A stretch of DNA of 26,092 bases. Source: JACQAI01 sp035507915. Its GTDB lineage: Bacteria > Pseudomonadota > Alphaproteobacteria > Elsterales > Elsteraceae. Where the stretch lies: NCBI GenBank assembly GCA_035507915.1, contig DATJNS010000487.1:1-26092 (forward strand), given 5' to 3'. Below are positions 1-6,857 of this stretch, one piece after another. Under the pieces are notes generated by a model that saw only the letters and a program-made list of their open reading frames with translations, was not told the origin of the DNA and made no database searches. The translations under genes and the position numbers were made by a program. Position 1 is the first letter of the stretch. Each line of letters starts with the position of its first letter.

Positions 1-1374
1 GGTCCCGGCGGCTACGTGGCGGCCATCCGGGCGAGCCAGCTCGGCATGAAGACGGCGATCGTCGAGCGCGAGAGCCTTGGCGGCATCTGCCTCAACTGGG
101 GCTGCATCCCGACCAAGGCGCTCTTGCGCACCTCGGAGATCAACCATCTGCTGCACAATCTCGAGGCCTACGGCTTCTCGGCCAAGGACGTGCGCTATGA
201 CGCCAAGAAGGTGGTGGCGCGCAGCCGGGCCGTCGCCGGGCAGCTCTCCAACGGCGTCAAGTTCCTGATGCGCAAGAACAAGATCACCGTGATCGAAGGC
301 GAGGCGAAGCTCGCCGGCATGAGTGGCAAGAACCGCAAGCTGACGGTCGTCAAGAACGGCGCAGCGGCCGGCGAGTACGTGGCGCCGCACGTCGTGCTGG
401 CGACCGGCGCGCGGGCGCGACCGCTGCCCGGGCTCGAGGTCGACGGCAAGCTCGTCTGGGCCTACCGCGAGGCGATGGTGCCAAGCGAGATCCCGAAGTC
501 TCTGCTGGTCGTCGGCTCGGGCGCCATCGGCATCGAGTTCGCCAGCTTCTACCGCAACATGGGCGCCGAGGTGACGGTGGTCGAGATGCTCGACCGGGTG
601 CTGCCGGTCGAGGACGAGGAGATCTCGGCATTCGCGCGCAAGAGCTTCGAGAAGCAGGGCATGAAGATCTTCACCGGCGCGACGGTGAAGAGCGTCAAGA
701 AGGCCGCCGACAGCGTCACGGTCGAGATCGAGGCGAGCGGCAAGCCGACCGCGATCACGGTCGAGCGCGTGATCGTCGCGATCGGCATCGTCGGCAACGT
801 CGAGAACCTCGGTCTCGAGGGCACCAAGGTCAAGGTCGAGCGCACCCACGTCGTGGTCGACCCCTATCTGCGCACCGACGAGCCCGGGGTGTACGCGATC
901 GGCGACCTGGTGGGACCGCCGTGGCTGGCCCACAAGGCGAGCCACGAGGGCGTGCTGTGCGTCGAGCGGATCGCCGGCCTCAACGACAACCGACCGCTCG
1001 ACGTCACCAACGTGCCGGGCTGCACCTACTGCATGCCCCAGGTCGCCTCCGTGGGGCTGACCGAGGCCAAGGCCAAGGCCGCCGGCTACGACGTCAAGGT
1101 CGGCCGTTTCCCCTACATCGGCAACGGCAAGGCGATCGCGCTCGGCGAGCCCGAAGGGATGGTCAAGACCGTGTTCGACGCCAAGACCGGCGCGCTGTTG
1201 GGCGCGCACATGATCGGCGCCGAGGTCACCGAGCTGATCCAGGGCTATACCATCGCGCGCACGCTCGAGACCACCGAGCACGAGCTGATGGAGACCATCT
1301 TCCCGCATCCGACCCTGTCGGAAATGATGCACGAGTCGGTGCTTGACGCGTTCGGACGCGTCATCCACATGTAG
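1..1374 (+). CDS. lpd: Dihydrolipoyl dehydrogenase (E3), 5' end cut by window
   Basis: E3 is the FAD enzyme that reoxidises dihydrolipoyl groups of 2-oxoacid dehydrogenase complexes with NAD+. The reading frame is open to base 1 and begins inside the FAD-binding glycine motif (GPGGYVAAIRA), so only about ten N-terminal residues lie outside the window; the GTG at 16 is not the real start. The redox disulfide motif CLNWGCIPTK is present, with cysteines at visible residues 30 and 35, then a second Rossmann motif (VGSGAIGIEFAS) for NAD. The C-terminal HPHPTLSEMMHESV carries the catalytic His-Glu of the dimer interface. The CLNWGCIPTK form is typical of the E3 of alphaproteobacterial pyruvate dehydrogenase, which fits lipA 27 bases downstream. 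A pdhA-pdhB-pdhC cluster is expected just upstream (inference). Confidence 0.96.
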   Translation, partial: GPGGYVAAIRASQLGMKTAIVERESLGGICLNWGCIPTKALLRTSEINHLLHNLEAYGFSAKDVRYDAKKVVARSRAVAGQLSNGVKFLMRKNKITVIEGEAKLAGMSGKNRKLTVVKNGAAAGEYVAPHVVLATGARARPLPGLEVDGKLVWAYREAMVPSEIPKSLLVVGSGAIGIEFASFYRNMGAEVTVVEMLDRVLPVEDEEISAFARKSFEKQGMKIFTGATVKSVKKAADSVTVEIEASGKPTAITVERVIVAIGIVGNVENLGLEGTKVKVERTHVVVDPYLRTDEPGVYAIGDLVGPPWLAHKASHEGVLCVERIAGLNDNRPLDVTNVPGCTYCMPQVASVGLTEAKAKAAGYDVKVGRFPYIGNGKAIALGEPEGMVKTVFDAKTGALLGAHMIGAEVTELIQGYTIARTLETTEHELMETIFPHPTLSEMMHESVLDAFGRVIHM

Positions 1375-1401
1375 CGTGCTGCTTCGGCGAGGAATGTCCC
1401 G

Positions 1402-2358
1402 ATGAGCACGCCGCCCGGCGTGACCGCGCCGCGCCACCCCGAGAAGCTCGGCAAGCCCGACAATCCGATCGGCCGCAAGCCGGCGTGGATCCGCGTCAAG
1501 GCGCCGGTCTCTGCCGAGTACCACGCCACGCGCAAGCTGATGCGCGATCTGAGCCTCCACACGGTGTGCGAGGAGGCGGCGTGCCCCAACATCGGCGAGT
1601 GCTGGGCCAAGGGTCACGCCACCGTGATGATCCTGGGTGCCGTGTGCACGCGCGCCTGCGCGTTCTGCAACGTCGCGACCGGCCGCCCCGACCAGCTCGA
1701 TCCCCACGAGCCGGAGAACGTCGCACGCGCGGTCGGCACGCTCGGCTTGAGCCATGTCGTCGTGACCTCGGTCGACCGCGACGATCTGCCCGACGGCGGC
1801 GCCGAGCAGTTCGTCCAGGTGATCCGCCGCATCCGCGCGGCGGCGCCCGACACCACCATCGAGGTGCTGACGCCCGACTTTCTGCGCAAGGACGGCGCGA
1901 TCGAGGCGGTCGTGCGCGCCAAGCCCGACGTCTACAACCACAACCTCGAGACCGTGCCGCGGCTCTATGCCGCGATCCGGCCCGGCGCACGCTACTTCCA
2001 CTCGCTGCGCCTGCTCGATCAGGCGAAGCGGCTCGATCCGTCGCTGTTCACCAAGTCGGGCATCATGGTCGGGCTCGGTGAGACGCGCGAGGAGGTGCTG
2101 CAGGTGATGGACGACCTGCGCACCGCCGACGTCGATTTCCTGACTATCGGCCAGTATCTGCAGCCGACGCCGAAACATGCCGCGGTCGCACGGTTCGTGA
2201 CGCCCGAGGAGTTCGACAGCTATCGCGCGCAGGCGCTCGCCAAGGGGTTCCTCCAGGTGTCGGCATCGCCGCTCACCCGCTCGTCCTACCACGCAGGCGA
2301 CGACTTCCGCGCGCTCCGGGCCGCGCGGGCGGCGAAGCTCGCGGCCACCGCGCCCTAA
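1402..2358 (+). CDS. lipA: Lipoyl synthase
   Basis: This radical SAM enzyme inserts two sulfurs into protein-bound octanoyl groups to make lipoyl cofactors, the substrate of the E3 encoded just upstream. All LipA signatures are visible. The auxiliary-cluster cysteines are C56, C61 and C67 (CEEAACPNIGEC), and the radical SAM cysteines are C82, C86 and C89 (CTRACAFC). The C-terminal RSSY motif near residues 293-296 supplies the serine ligand of the auxiliary cluster. At 318 residues the length is normal for the family. The ATG at 1402 follows a GAGGA-like ribosome site (about 1389-1393). The gene probably shares a transcript with lpd and with the Coq10-type gene that starts 7 bases after its stop. 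Confidence 0.97.
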   Translation: MSTPPGVTAPRHPEKLGKPDNPIGRKPAWIRVKAPVSAEYHATRKLMRDLSLHTVCEEAACPNIGECWAKGHATVMILGAVCTRACAFCNVATGRPDQLDPHEPENVARAVGTLGLSHVVVTSVDRDDLPDGGAEQFVQVIRRIRAAAPDTTIEVLTPDFLRKDGAIEAVVRAKPDVYNHNLETVPRLYAAIRPGARYFHSLRLLDQAKRLDPSLFTKSGIMVGLGETREEVLQVMDDLRTADVDFLTIGQYLQPTPKHAAVARFVTPEEFDSYRAQALAKGFLQVSASPLTRSSYHAGDDFRALRAARAAKLAATAP

Positions 2359-2364
2359 CGCGCC

Positions 2365-2829
2365 GTGCCGACCCACGCCGAACGGCGCGTGCTGCCCTAC
2401 ACGCGGGAGCAGCTCTTCGACCTGGTCGCCGACGTCGAGCGGTATCCCGAATTCCTGCCCTGGTGCCTGGCGGCCAAGGTTCGCCGGCGCGAGGGACGCG
2501 TCATCCATGCCGATCTCGTGATCGGCTTCCGCATGGTGCGCGAGCGCTTCACCTCACGGGTCGAGCTCACGCCGCCCAATCGCATCGACGTCGCCTACGC
2601 CGAGGGGCCGTTCAAGCATCTGACCAACCACTGGATCTTCGAGCCCGCGGCGGGCGGCTGCGAGATCGATTTCTACGTCGATTTCGAGTTCCGCAACCGT
2701 GTGCTCCAGAAACTCATCGAGGTGCTGTTCCACGAGGCGGTGCGCCGCATGGTGTCGGCATTCGAAAGCCGCGCGCGCACCCTCTACGGCACGCGAGGCC
2801 AGGCGGCGCCGACGCCGGCGCGCGGCTGA
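2365..2829 (+). CDS. START-domain Coq10/RatA-family protein
   Basis: A 154-residue polyketide-cyclase/START-fold protein. The N-terminal ERRVLPYTREQLFDLVADVE followed by YPEFLPWC is the hallmark of the Coq10/RatA family, whose members bind ubiquinone or other hydrophobic ligands and help respiratory electron transfer. RatA was named as a toxin in E. coli, but the alphaproteobacterial copies are usually regarded as Coq10-like. The GTG at 2365 is chosen because it lies 7 bases after the lipA stop and gives the normal N-terminus; no earlier in-frame start looks better. The last dozen residues are Ala/Pro-rich and unlikely to be folded. The gene ends 25 bases before the stop of a convergent methyltransferase gene, which marks the left edge of the accessory block. 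Confidence 0.88.
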   Translation: MPTHAERRVLPYTREQLFDLVADVERYPEFLPWCLAAKVRRREGRVIHADLVIGFRMVRERFTSRVELTPPNRIDVAYAEGPFKHLTNHWIFEPAAGGCEIDFYVDFEFRNRVLQKLIEVLFHEAVRRMVSAFESRARTLYGTRGQAAPTPARG

Positions 2830-2854
2830 CGTCGAGCCGGCATCGGGGACCGCG

Positions 2855-3574
2855 TCAGCCGGGCCAACCGGCCGGGAGCTGTCGCGTCGGCAGGCGGTCG
2901 AGCAGCAGCGGCAGATCGAGCGCGTGGCGCGAACCGATAAAGACGGCACGTGTCAGCCCCGTCGGACTGCTCGAAGGCGTCGTCCAGTCGAGCGGGAATT
3001 CCGGGTGGACCGGCTGCGTCGCGGGCACGTAAACGAACGGGAACAGCTCGCGCAGCCGATTGAACACCCACGGGCGCGAGGGCCGGCAAGCGCCGCCGTC
3101 GAACGACTGGGTCGGCTGGCGGGCGTCTTCCTTCACCGGATTGATCGCGTCATCGTCGCCGAAGGACACGCACGTTTCGAGCAGCAGCAGCCCCGCGCAG
3201 CGATCCGCCAGAAGACGCAGGACGCGGTCGGGATCCGTCGTATGATAGAGCAGGCCGTAACAGAAAACGATGTCGAAGCGCTCTTGGACGCGTTCCTCGA
3301 GCGTTTCCACGCCGCAGCCGATCAGCCGGACCGAAATCGACGATCCATAGCCGCTGTTCGCCAAGGTCTCCCGGAATACCTCGAGGTTGCCGGGACGCGG
3401 CTCGACGGCGGTAACCGTGCAGCCGCGATCGACGAAGAACAGGGTCAGGTCGCCGATCCCGGCGCCGACCTCGAGCACCGACTTGCAGAACAGGTCGAGC
3501 CCCAGGCTCGACAGATGCTCCAGGCGCCTGGCGTTGTGCCGAATGTAGGAGACCGAACGGAAGCCTTCGCCCAT
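2855..3574 (-). CDS. Class I SAM-dependent methyltransferase
   Basis: A 239-residue protein with a Rossmann methyltransferase core. Motif I is VLEVGAGIGD (residues 33-42), the acidic ribose-binding end of strand beta-2 is VEPRP (about 57-61), and motif IV-like FCYGLLYHTTDPD spans about 104-116. This resembles methyltransferases found in polysaccharide and natural-product clusters; the acceptor cannot be deduced. It starts 16 bases after the stop of the radical SAM gene on the same strand, so the two are very probably cotranscribed and may act on one substrate. No strong ribosome-binding site precedes the ATG at 3574. Base composition is less G+C-biased than in the flanking housekeeping genes. 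Confidence 0.85.
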   Translation of the reverse strand: MGEGFRSVSYIRHNARRLEHLSSLGLDLFCKSVLEVGAGIGDLTLFFVDRGCTVTAVEPRPGNLEVFRETLANSGYGSSISVRLIGCGVETLEERVQERFDIVFCYGLLYHTTDPDRVLRLLADRCAGLLLLETCVSFGDDDAINPVKEDARQPTQSFDGGACRPSRPWVFNRLRELFPFVYVPATQPVHPEFPLDWTTPSSSPTGLTRAVFIGSRHALDLPLLLDRLPTRQLPAGWPG

Positions 3575-3590
3575 CGCCGAACCGGACTGC

Positions 3591-4703
3591 CTACAGGACT
3601 ACCGAGCGGTCCAGTTGCTGCACGCTGGAAAGCGTGTAGATCATCTGAGCGACCTCGCCATCGTAAGGGTTGCGCACGTGCAGCGCGCCGAGGAGCCCGA
3701 GCGCTCCCGGAATGTCGTCGTCGTCGAGGGCCTGCCGCAGCCGTTCCTTGACCGCTTCGACGGGCAGCGAATAGCCGATCGAGGCCGTCAGCCCGGGACC
3801 GCGCATCGGCTCCTTCAGGACGCAGCGCAGGCAGAGCTCGGGGCAGGCATGGACGCCGAGCGCGATGTTGCGGAACATCGCCTGGTTGGTCGGCGCGAAC
3901 CAGATTTCATTGATGGTCTGCCGCGTCACGTCACCCAACGGATGCAGCGAGTCCTGGTCGGTGCAGCACAGCGCAGCGATTCCGTCCTTGGTGATGAACA
4001 AGGTCTTGCTCGGGATGGTGCACGACTGCTGCTTGCCCGACGAGACGCGCAAGTCGACGGGTGCGCTCGGCACCAGCGCATTCTGGACGATCGAGCAATG
4101 GACGTTCGGGCGTTCGCCGAACAGCTCATGGAAGCGCGCGCGCTCGCGCGCGCCGATCGTCTGGTCGCGATGGTTCATCAAGGCGATCACGATCGTGAAG
4201 TCTCCAGGCACGATCCTGATCAGGTCCTGAACATTGTCGATGACCTTGGACAGCTTGCCGCCGCGCGTCGCCTTGTAGATGTCCGGATCTAGGCTGTCGA
4301 GCGAGACGTAGATGAAGTCCAAACCGACGTCGAGCAGCTTGCGGACGCGGTCAGGGAACAGCAGCGTGCCGTTGGTCGCGAACGAGCCGCGGCCGGCGTC
4401 CTTGCGCTTGATCAGCGCGATGGCGTCCTCGAGATGGTCCCACAGCAGCGGCTCGCCCGTGCCGTGCAGCCAATCGATCTTGTGTCCGTCGCGGGCGCAC
4501 TCATCGACGATGCGCTCGAGCAGCGACCATTCGATCCGCCCCTTCGGCCGGGTGAGCGCTGGATTGGCGCAGAACTGGCACGTCAGATTACAGATGTTGG
4601 TGAGCTCGAGCGAGATCTCGGGCACCCGCGGATAGAACGCGAAGTCGAAGGTCGCCGGCAACGGGGCCACGAGGCTGGTCCGCTGGCGATCGCTGCCGTC
4701 CAT
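3591..4703 (-). CDS. Radical SAM/SPASM-domain protein
   Basis: A 370-residue radical SAM enzyme. The CxxxCxxC cluster site is C38, C42, C45 (ICNLTCQFCANP), followed by the SAM-contacting GTGEP at 81-85. A C-terminal SPASM-type region has candidate auxiliary iron-sulfur ligands at C228, C246, C247, C287, C291 and C294 (HACPELCLRC), with the typical GDV...INEIW segment between them. SPASM enzymes modify peptides (RiPPs), enzymes or sugars. No precursor peptide is obvious here, and the neighbours (methyltransferases, a glycosyltransferase) suggest glycan or surface-molecule chemistry (inference). The last 60 or so residues form a helical tail. Its leader shares a GTTAAC and GGGACGGCAG pattern with the second FkbM gene. 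One 60-base stretch inside it (4201-4260) is 33/60 G+C, against 42/60 at 13201-13260 in ntrB. Confidence 0.88.
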   Translation of the reverse strand: MDGSDRQRTSLVAPLPATFDFAFYPRVPEISLELTNICNLTCQFCANPALTRPKGRIEWSLLERIVDECARDGHKIDWLHGTGEPLLWDHLEDAIALIKRKDAGRGSFATNGTLLFPDRVRKLLDVGLDFIYVSLDSLDPDIYKATRGGKLSKVIDNVQDLIRIVPGDFTIVIALMNHRDQTIGARERARFHELFGERPNVHCSIVQNALVPSAPVDLRVSSGKQQSCTIPSKTLFITKDGIAALCCTDQDSLHPLGDVTRQTINEIWFAPTNQAMFRNIALGVHACPELCLRCVLKEPMRGPGLTASIGYSLPVEAVKERLRQALDDDDIPGALGLLGALHVRNPYDGEVAQMIYTLSSVQQLDRSVVL

Positions 4704-4780
4704 TCCTGCCGTCCCCCGCCGTGGCTTCGATCAGCGTGCGCGATACGCGTTAACAAGCATTAAAATCGATGCCCGCGCGT
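4704..4780 (-). promoter_or_regulatory. AT-rich leader of the radical SAM gene with TTAA-N6-TTAAC
   Basis: This 77-base gap between the upstream FkbM gene and the radical SAM gene is visibly AT-richer than its surroundings. On the minus strand it reads TTAA-TGCTTG-TTAAC (4750-4763 on the plus strand), two TTAA half-sites about one helical turn apart. That resembles the alphaproteobacterial CtrA box, although the classical Caulobacter spacing is seven bases. Just before the start codon is GGGGGACGGCAGGA, where GGGGA is a plausible ribosome-binding site. The GTTAAC and GGGACGGCAG words recur upstream of the gene at 6727. Confidence 0.4.
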
Positions 4781-5593
4781 CTAGCCGCGTCGCATCAACG
4801 CGTCGGCGGCCGGCGCGGGCACCGCGAGCCAGTTCTGGTAGCGGAAGTTCTCGAGGCGCGCATCGTAGGCGGTCACCAGCGCGACATGGTCGCGCATGAC
4901 CTTGGCCGGCACGTAGTCGACTTCGGCCAGGAACTCGAAGATGTCGCGCAGCAGCACCCGCGAGTCGATGTTGCAGCCGCCATACTCGAACTGGACCGCG
5001 CCGATCGCCTTGCCGGCCAACAGGCCCCGCGCGCCCTGGAGCACGTAGAGCTCGTGGCCCTCGGTGTCGATCTTCATGAAATCGAACGCGTCGATGCCGC
5101 GGCGGGCGCAGTAGCCGTCCACGGTATCGAGGGTCGCGGTTTCGGTCGCGTTCTGGGTCGCGAAGCCGCGCGGCTCGAGCCCCGAGCGCCGATACAGCGA
5201 ATTGCCGCTGGCGCCGGCGCCGTAGCTGTAGAGCGTGCGGGTCTCGGCGACCGCGCCCAGTCCGAACGGGTTGGCGATCACGCGCAGGGGCGGGCTGCGC
5301 CCGACCAGTCGACGGTGCGTCTCGAGGCTCGCCTCGAAACAATGGATCTCGAGCTCCGGGTTGATGGCGAGCGCCGCGGCCGCCCAGTTGCCCGTATGGC
5401 TGCCGACGTCGAAGATGACGCGGCACTTGGGCATCACCTTGCGCAACAGCGCGATCTCGCCGTTGGTCTCGGGTTCCCAGTCGTTGTCGTTGTCGAAGCG
5501 GTCGATGTATTGCTCGCAGAGCCGATAGATCGCCGCGTTCTGGGCATTGCGGCCGAGCAGTTCGGCAAGCAGCGCCTCGTCCCCGGCAGACAT
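4781..5593 (-). CDS. FkbM-family methyltransferase 1
   Basis: A 270-residue SAM-dependent methyltransferase of the FkbM family. Motif I is FDVGSHTGNW (residues 61-70), the acidic SAM-ribose contact is CFEAS (85-89), and the family motif FMKIDTEGHE lies at about 172-181. About 60 residues precede motif I. FkbM enzymes O-methylate polyketides and, in many bacteria, sugars of surface glycans; the substrate here is unknown. The start at 5593 is preferred over an in-frame ATG at 5665 because GGAG lies 8 bases upstream of it and the extra 24 residues look non-conserved. The stop lies 77 bases before the radical SAM start on the same strand. It is divergent from the 96-residue gene at 5761. Confidence 0.87.
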   Translation of the reverse strand: MSAGDEALLAELLGRNAQNAAIYRLCEQYIDRFDNDNDWEPETNGEIALLRKVMPKCRVIFDVGSHTGNWAAAALAINPELEIHCFEASLETHRRLVGRSPPLRVIANPFGLGAVAETRTLYSYGAGASGNSLYRRSGLEPRGFATQNATETATLDTVDGYCARRGIDAFDFMKIDTEGHELYVLQGARGLLAGKAIGAVQFEYGGCNIDSRVLLRDIFEFLAEVDYVPAKVMRDHVALVTAYDARLENFRYQNWLAVPAPAADALMRRG

Positions 5594-5760
5594 CGGATCA
5601 GCTCCGCAAGACCCCTCGAAGAAGGCCGCAGTATCGGCTCGACGCCGGCAAAATGAAAGCTGCATCGGATCGAGCCGGATGCGCGTCCTCGCGCGTTGTT
5701 AGCGATCGGGAGCGCCCGTGCGCTCCCTCGAGTGTGCCGCTAGAGCCCGGACGGTGAGCC
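5594..5760. promoter_or_regulatory. Divergent intergenic region with perfect 8-bp hairpin
   Basis: This 167-base region separates FkbM gene 1 (minus) from the 96-residue gene (plus) and must hold both promoters. GGGAGCGC (5708-5715), loop CCGT, GCGCTCCC (5720-5727) is a perfect 8-bp stem with a 4-base loop. No T-run follows on either strand, so it is not a standard intrinsic terminator; an operator or a leader RNA hairpin fits the position better. A GTTAGC word lies at 5698-5703. The sequence before the plus-strand ATG (CGGACGGTGAGCC) offers a weak ribosome-binding site. Confidence 0.5.
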
Positions 5761-6051
5761 ATGCACGACATCCTGAACAGCGCGTCGACCGCGATCCGCC
5801 AGGCGCAGCTGCGCGCGACGAGCAGCCGGGACCAGGACACGCTCGGCCTCGCGCTCGACTTCATCGAGGGAGAGGTGCCCAACCTGCTCGACCTCGTCCA
5901 CGAGCTCATTGCGGCTTACAGCCGGCTGTGCCCGGAGCCGCGCCGGGACGGCCTCCTGGCGCGGGCCCAGCAGGTCGTTCAGCGCGTCGAGGGCCTGAGC
6001 CTGAACCACGTCCTGGCGGTCCAGCTCGCGATCGACGAGATCGAGGAGTAG
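5761..6051 (+). CDS. Hypothetical 96-residue helical protein
   Basis: I do not recognise this family. The protein is small, acidic at its C-terminus and built almost wholly of helix-favouring residues. It has no signal peptide, no membrane segment, a single cysteine (in SRLCPEPRR near the middle) and no known motif. The amphipathic repeats (ALDFIEGEVPNLLDLVHELI and the C-terminal VLAVQLAIDEIEE) suggest a helical bundle or a protein-protein adaptor (inference). It lies on the plus strand between two minus-strand FkbM genes, and its stop is 4 bases from the convergent stop of the second one. It could be a regulator or partner of the surrounding cassette, but nothing in the sequence proves that. 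The ATG at 5761 is the first good start; coding status rests on frame length and codon bias. Confidence 0.6.
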   Translation: MHDILNSASTAIRQAQLRATSSRDQDTLGLALDFIEGEVPNLLDLVHELIAAYSRLCPEPRRDGLLARAQQVVQRVEGLSLNHVLAVQLAIDEIEE

Positions 6052-6055
6052 CGGG

Positions 6056-6727
6056 TCAGGGGTACTCGCTCTCGAGCACGTAGAGCGCGTCCACGTTGAG
6101 CAGCTCGCCGTTCTCGTTGCCGATCGCGTCGATCAGGCCGAACAGGCGATAGCCGCGCGGACGCAGAAGCGTCTCAATGTCGAAAAAGCTGGTCCGGCGC
6201 TGATAGATGCGATGCGGCAGGATCTCGGCCTGGATCACCCGGATCGCCTGGCGGTCCAGCATTCCGAGCGCGCCCTGCAGGCACTCGGGCTCGCCACCCT
6301 GGACGTCGAGCTTGAGAAGATCGATCCGGTCGATGCCCCGGTCGGCGCAATAGCCGTCGATCGTCTCGAGCGGCACCTCGACCCGTGACCGCTCGCTCAG
6401 GATGAGCTGGCGCGCCCACCACGACTCGGCGTTGAGCGCCAGCAGGCTGGACGTTCCGGACCGGCTGTTCTGGTGCAGGCTCGCCGTGCCACGGTGGTCG
6501 GCCAAGGCCAGCCGGTTGAGCGTGACGCTCTCGACGGCGCCAAACCGTCGTTCGAGCTCGGCATAGGCCTCGGGCTCGGGCTCGAAGGCATGGATCGTCG
6601 GATGCTCGAACATGATCCGATAGGCGTCGGTCATGTCGCCGACATGGGCGCCAACGTCGAAGATCGTGCAGCGATCACGATTCACCGTGCGGCGCACGGT
6701 CTCCAGGGGTGTGCGCCATTGTGCCAT
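6056..6727 (-). CDS. FkbM-family methyltransferase 2
   Basis: A 223-residue FkbM-type methyltransferase, distinct in sequence from the one at 4781-5593. Motif I is FDVGAHVGD (residues 23-31), the ribose-contact motif is AFEPEP (47-52), and the family motif LLKLDVQGGE spans 137-146. The frame is open further upstream to 6892, but the ATG at 6727 is chosen for three reasons. It puts motif I at the usual distance from the N-terminus, it has GGGA six bases upstream (GGGACGGCAG), and the longer version would run through the AT-rich promoter and into the divergent gene. It probably methylates a sugar or similar acceptor in a surface glycan (inference from family and neighbours). It converges with the 96-residue gene and diverges from the glycosyltransferase gene. 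Confidence 0.87.
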   Translation of the reverse strand: MAQWRTPLETVRRTVNRDRCTIFDVGAHVGDMTDAYRIMFEHPTIHAFEPEPEAYAELERRFGAVESVTLNRLALADHRGTASLHQNSRSGTSSLLALNAESWWARQLILSERSRVEVPLETIDGYCADRGIDRIDLLKLDVQGGEPECLQGALGMLDRQAIRVIQAEILPHRIYQRRTSFFDIETLLRPRGYRLFGLIDAIGNENGELLNVDALYVLESEYP

Positions 6728-6857
6728 CTGCCGTCCCGCATGCGATCGCGCGTGCCGCGTTAACATTTTTAGCATAAACCAGGCACGGGCAGGGGGCACG
6801 CGCCCGCGGCCCCCGAGCAAACAGGCGACCGCGGGCCGCGCACGACGACAGGCGACC
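6728..6857. promoter_or_regulatory. Divergent promoter region with GTTAAC
   Basis: This 130-base region lies between FkbM gene 2 (minus) and the glycosyltransferase gene (plus). It contains the AT-rich stretch GTTAACATTTTTAGCATAAA (6759-6778) in a G+C-rich setting. The palindrome GTTAAC at 6759-6764 sits 31 bases upstream of the minus-strand ATG. The same word sits 45 bases upstream of the radical SAM gene. GGGACGGCAG before the minus-strand ATG is also shared by the two leaders. AGG shortly before the plus-strand ATG at 6858 may serve as its ribosome site. Confidence 0.45.

Noticed and set aside
2365..2829. RatA toxin of a toxin-antitoxin system
   Set aside because: No RatB-like antitoxin gene is adjacent, and the lipA context and alphaproteobacterial homologues point to a Coq10-type role.
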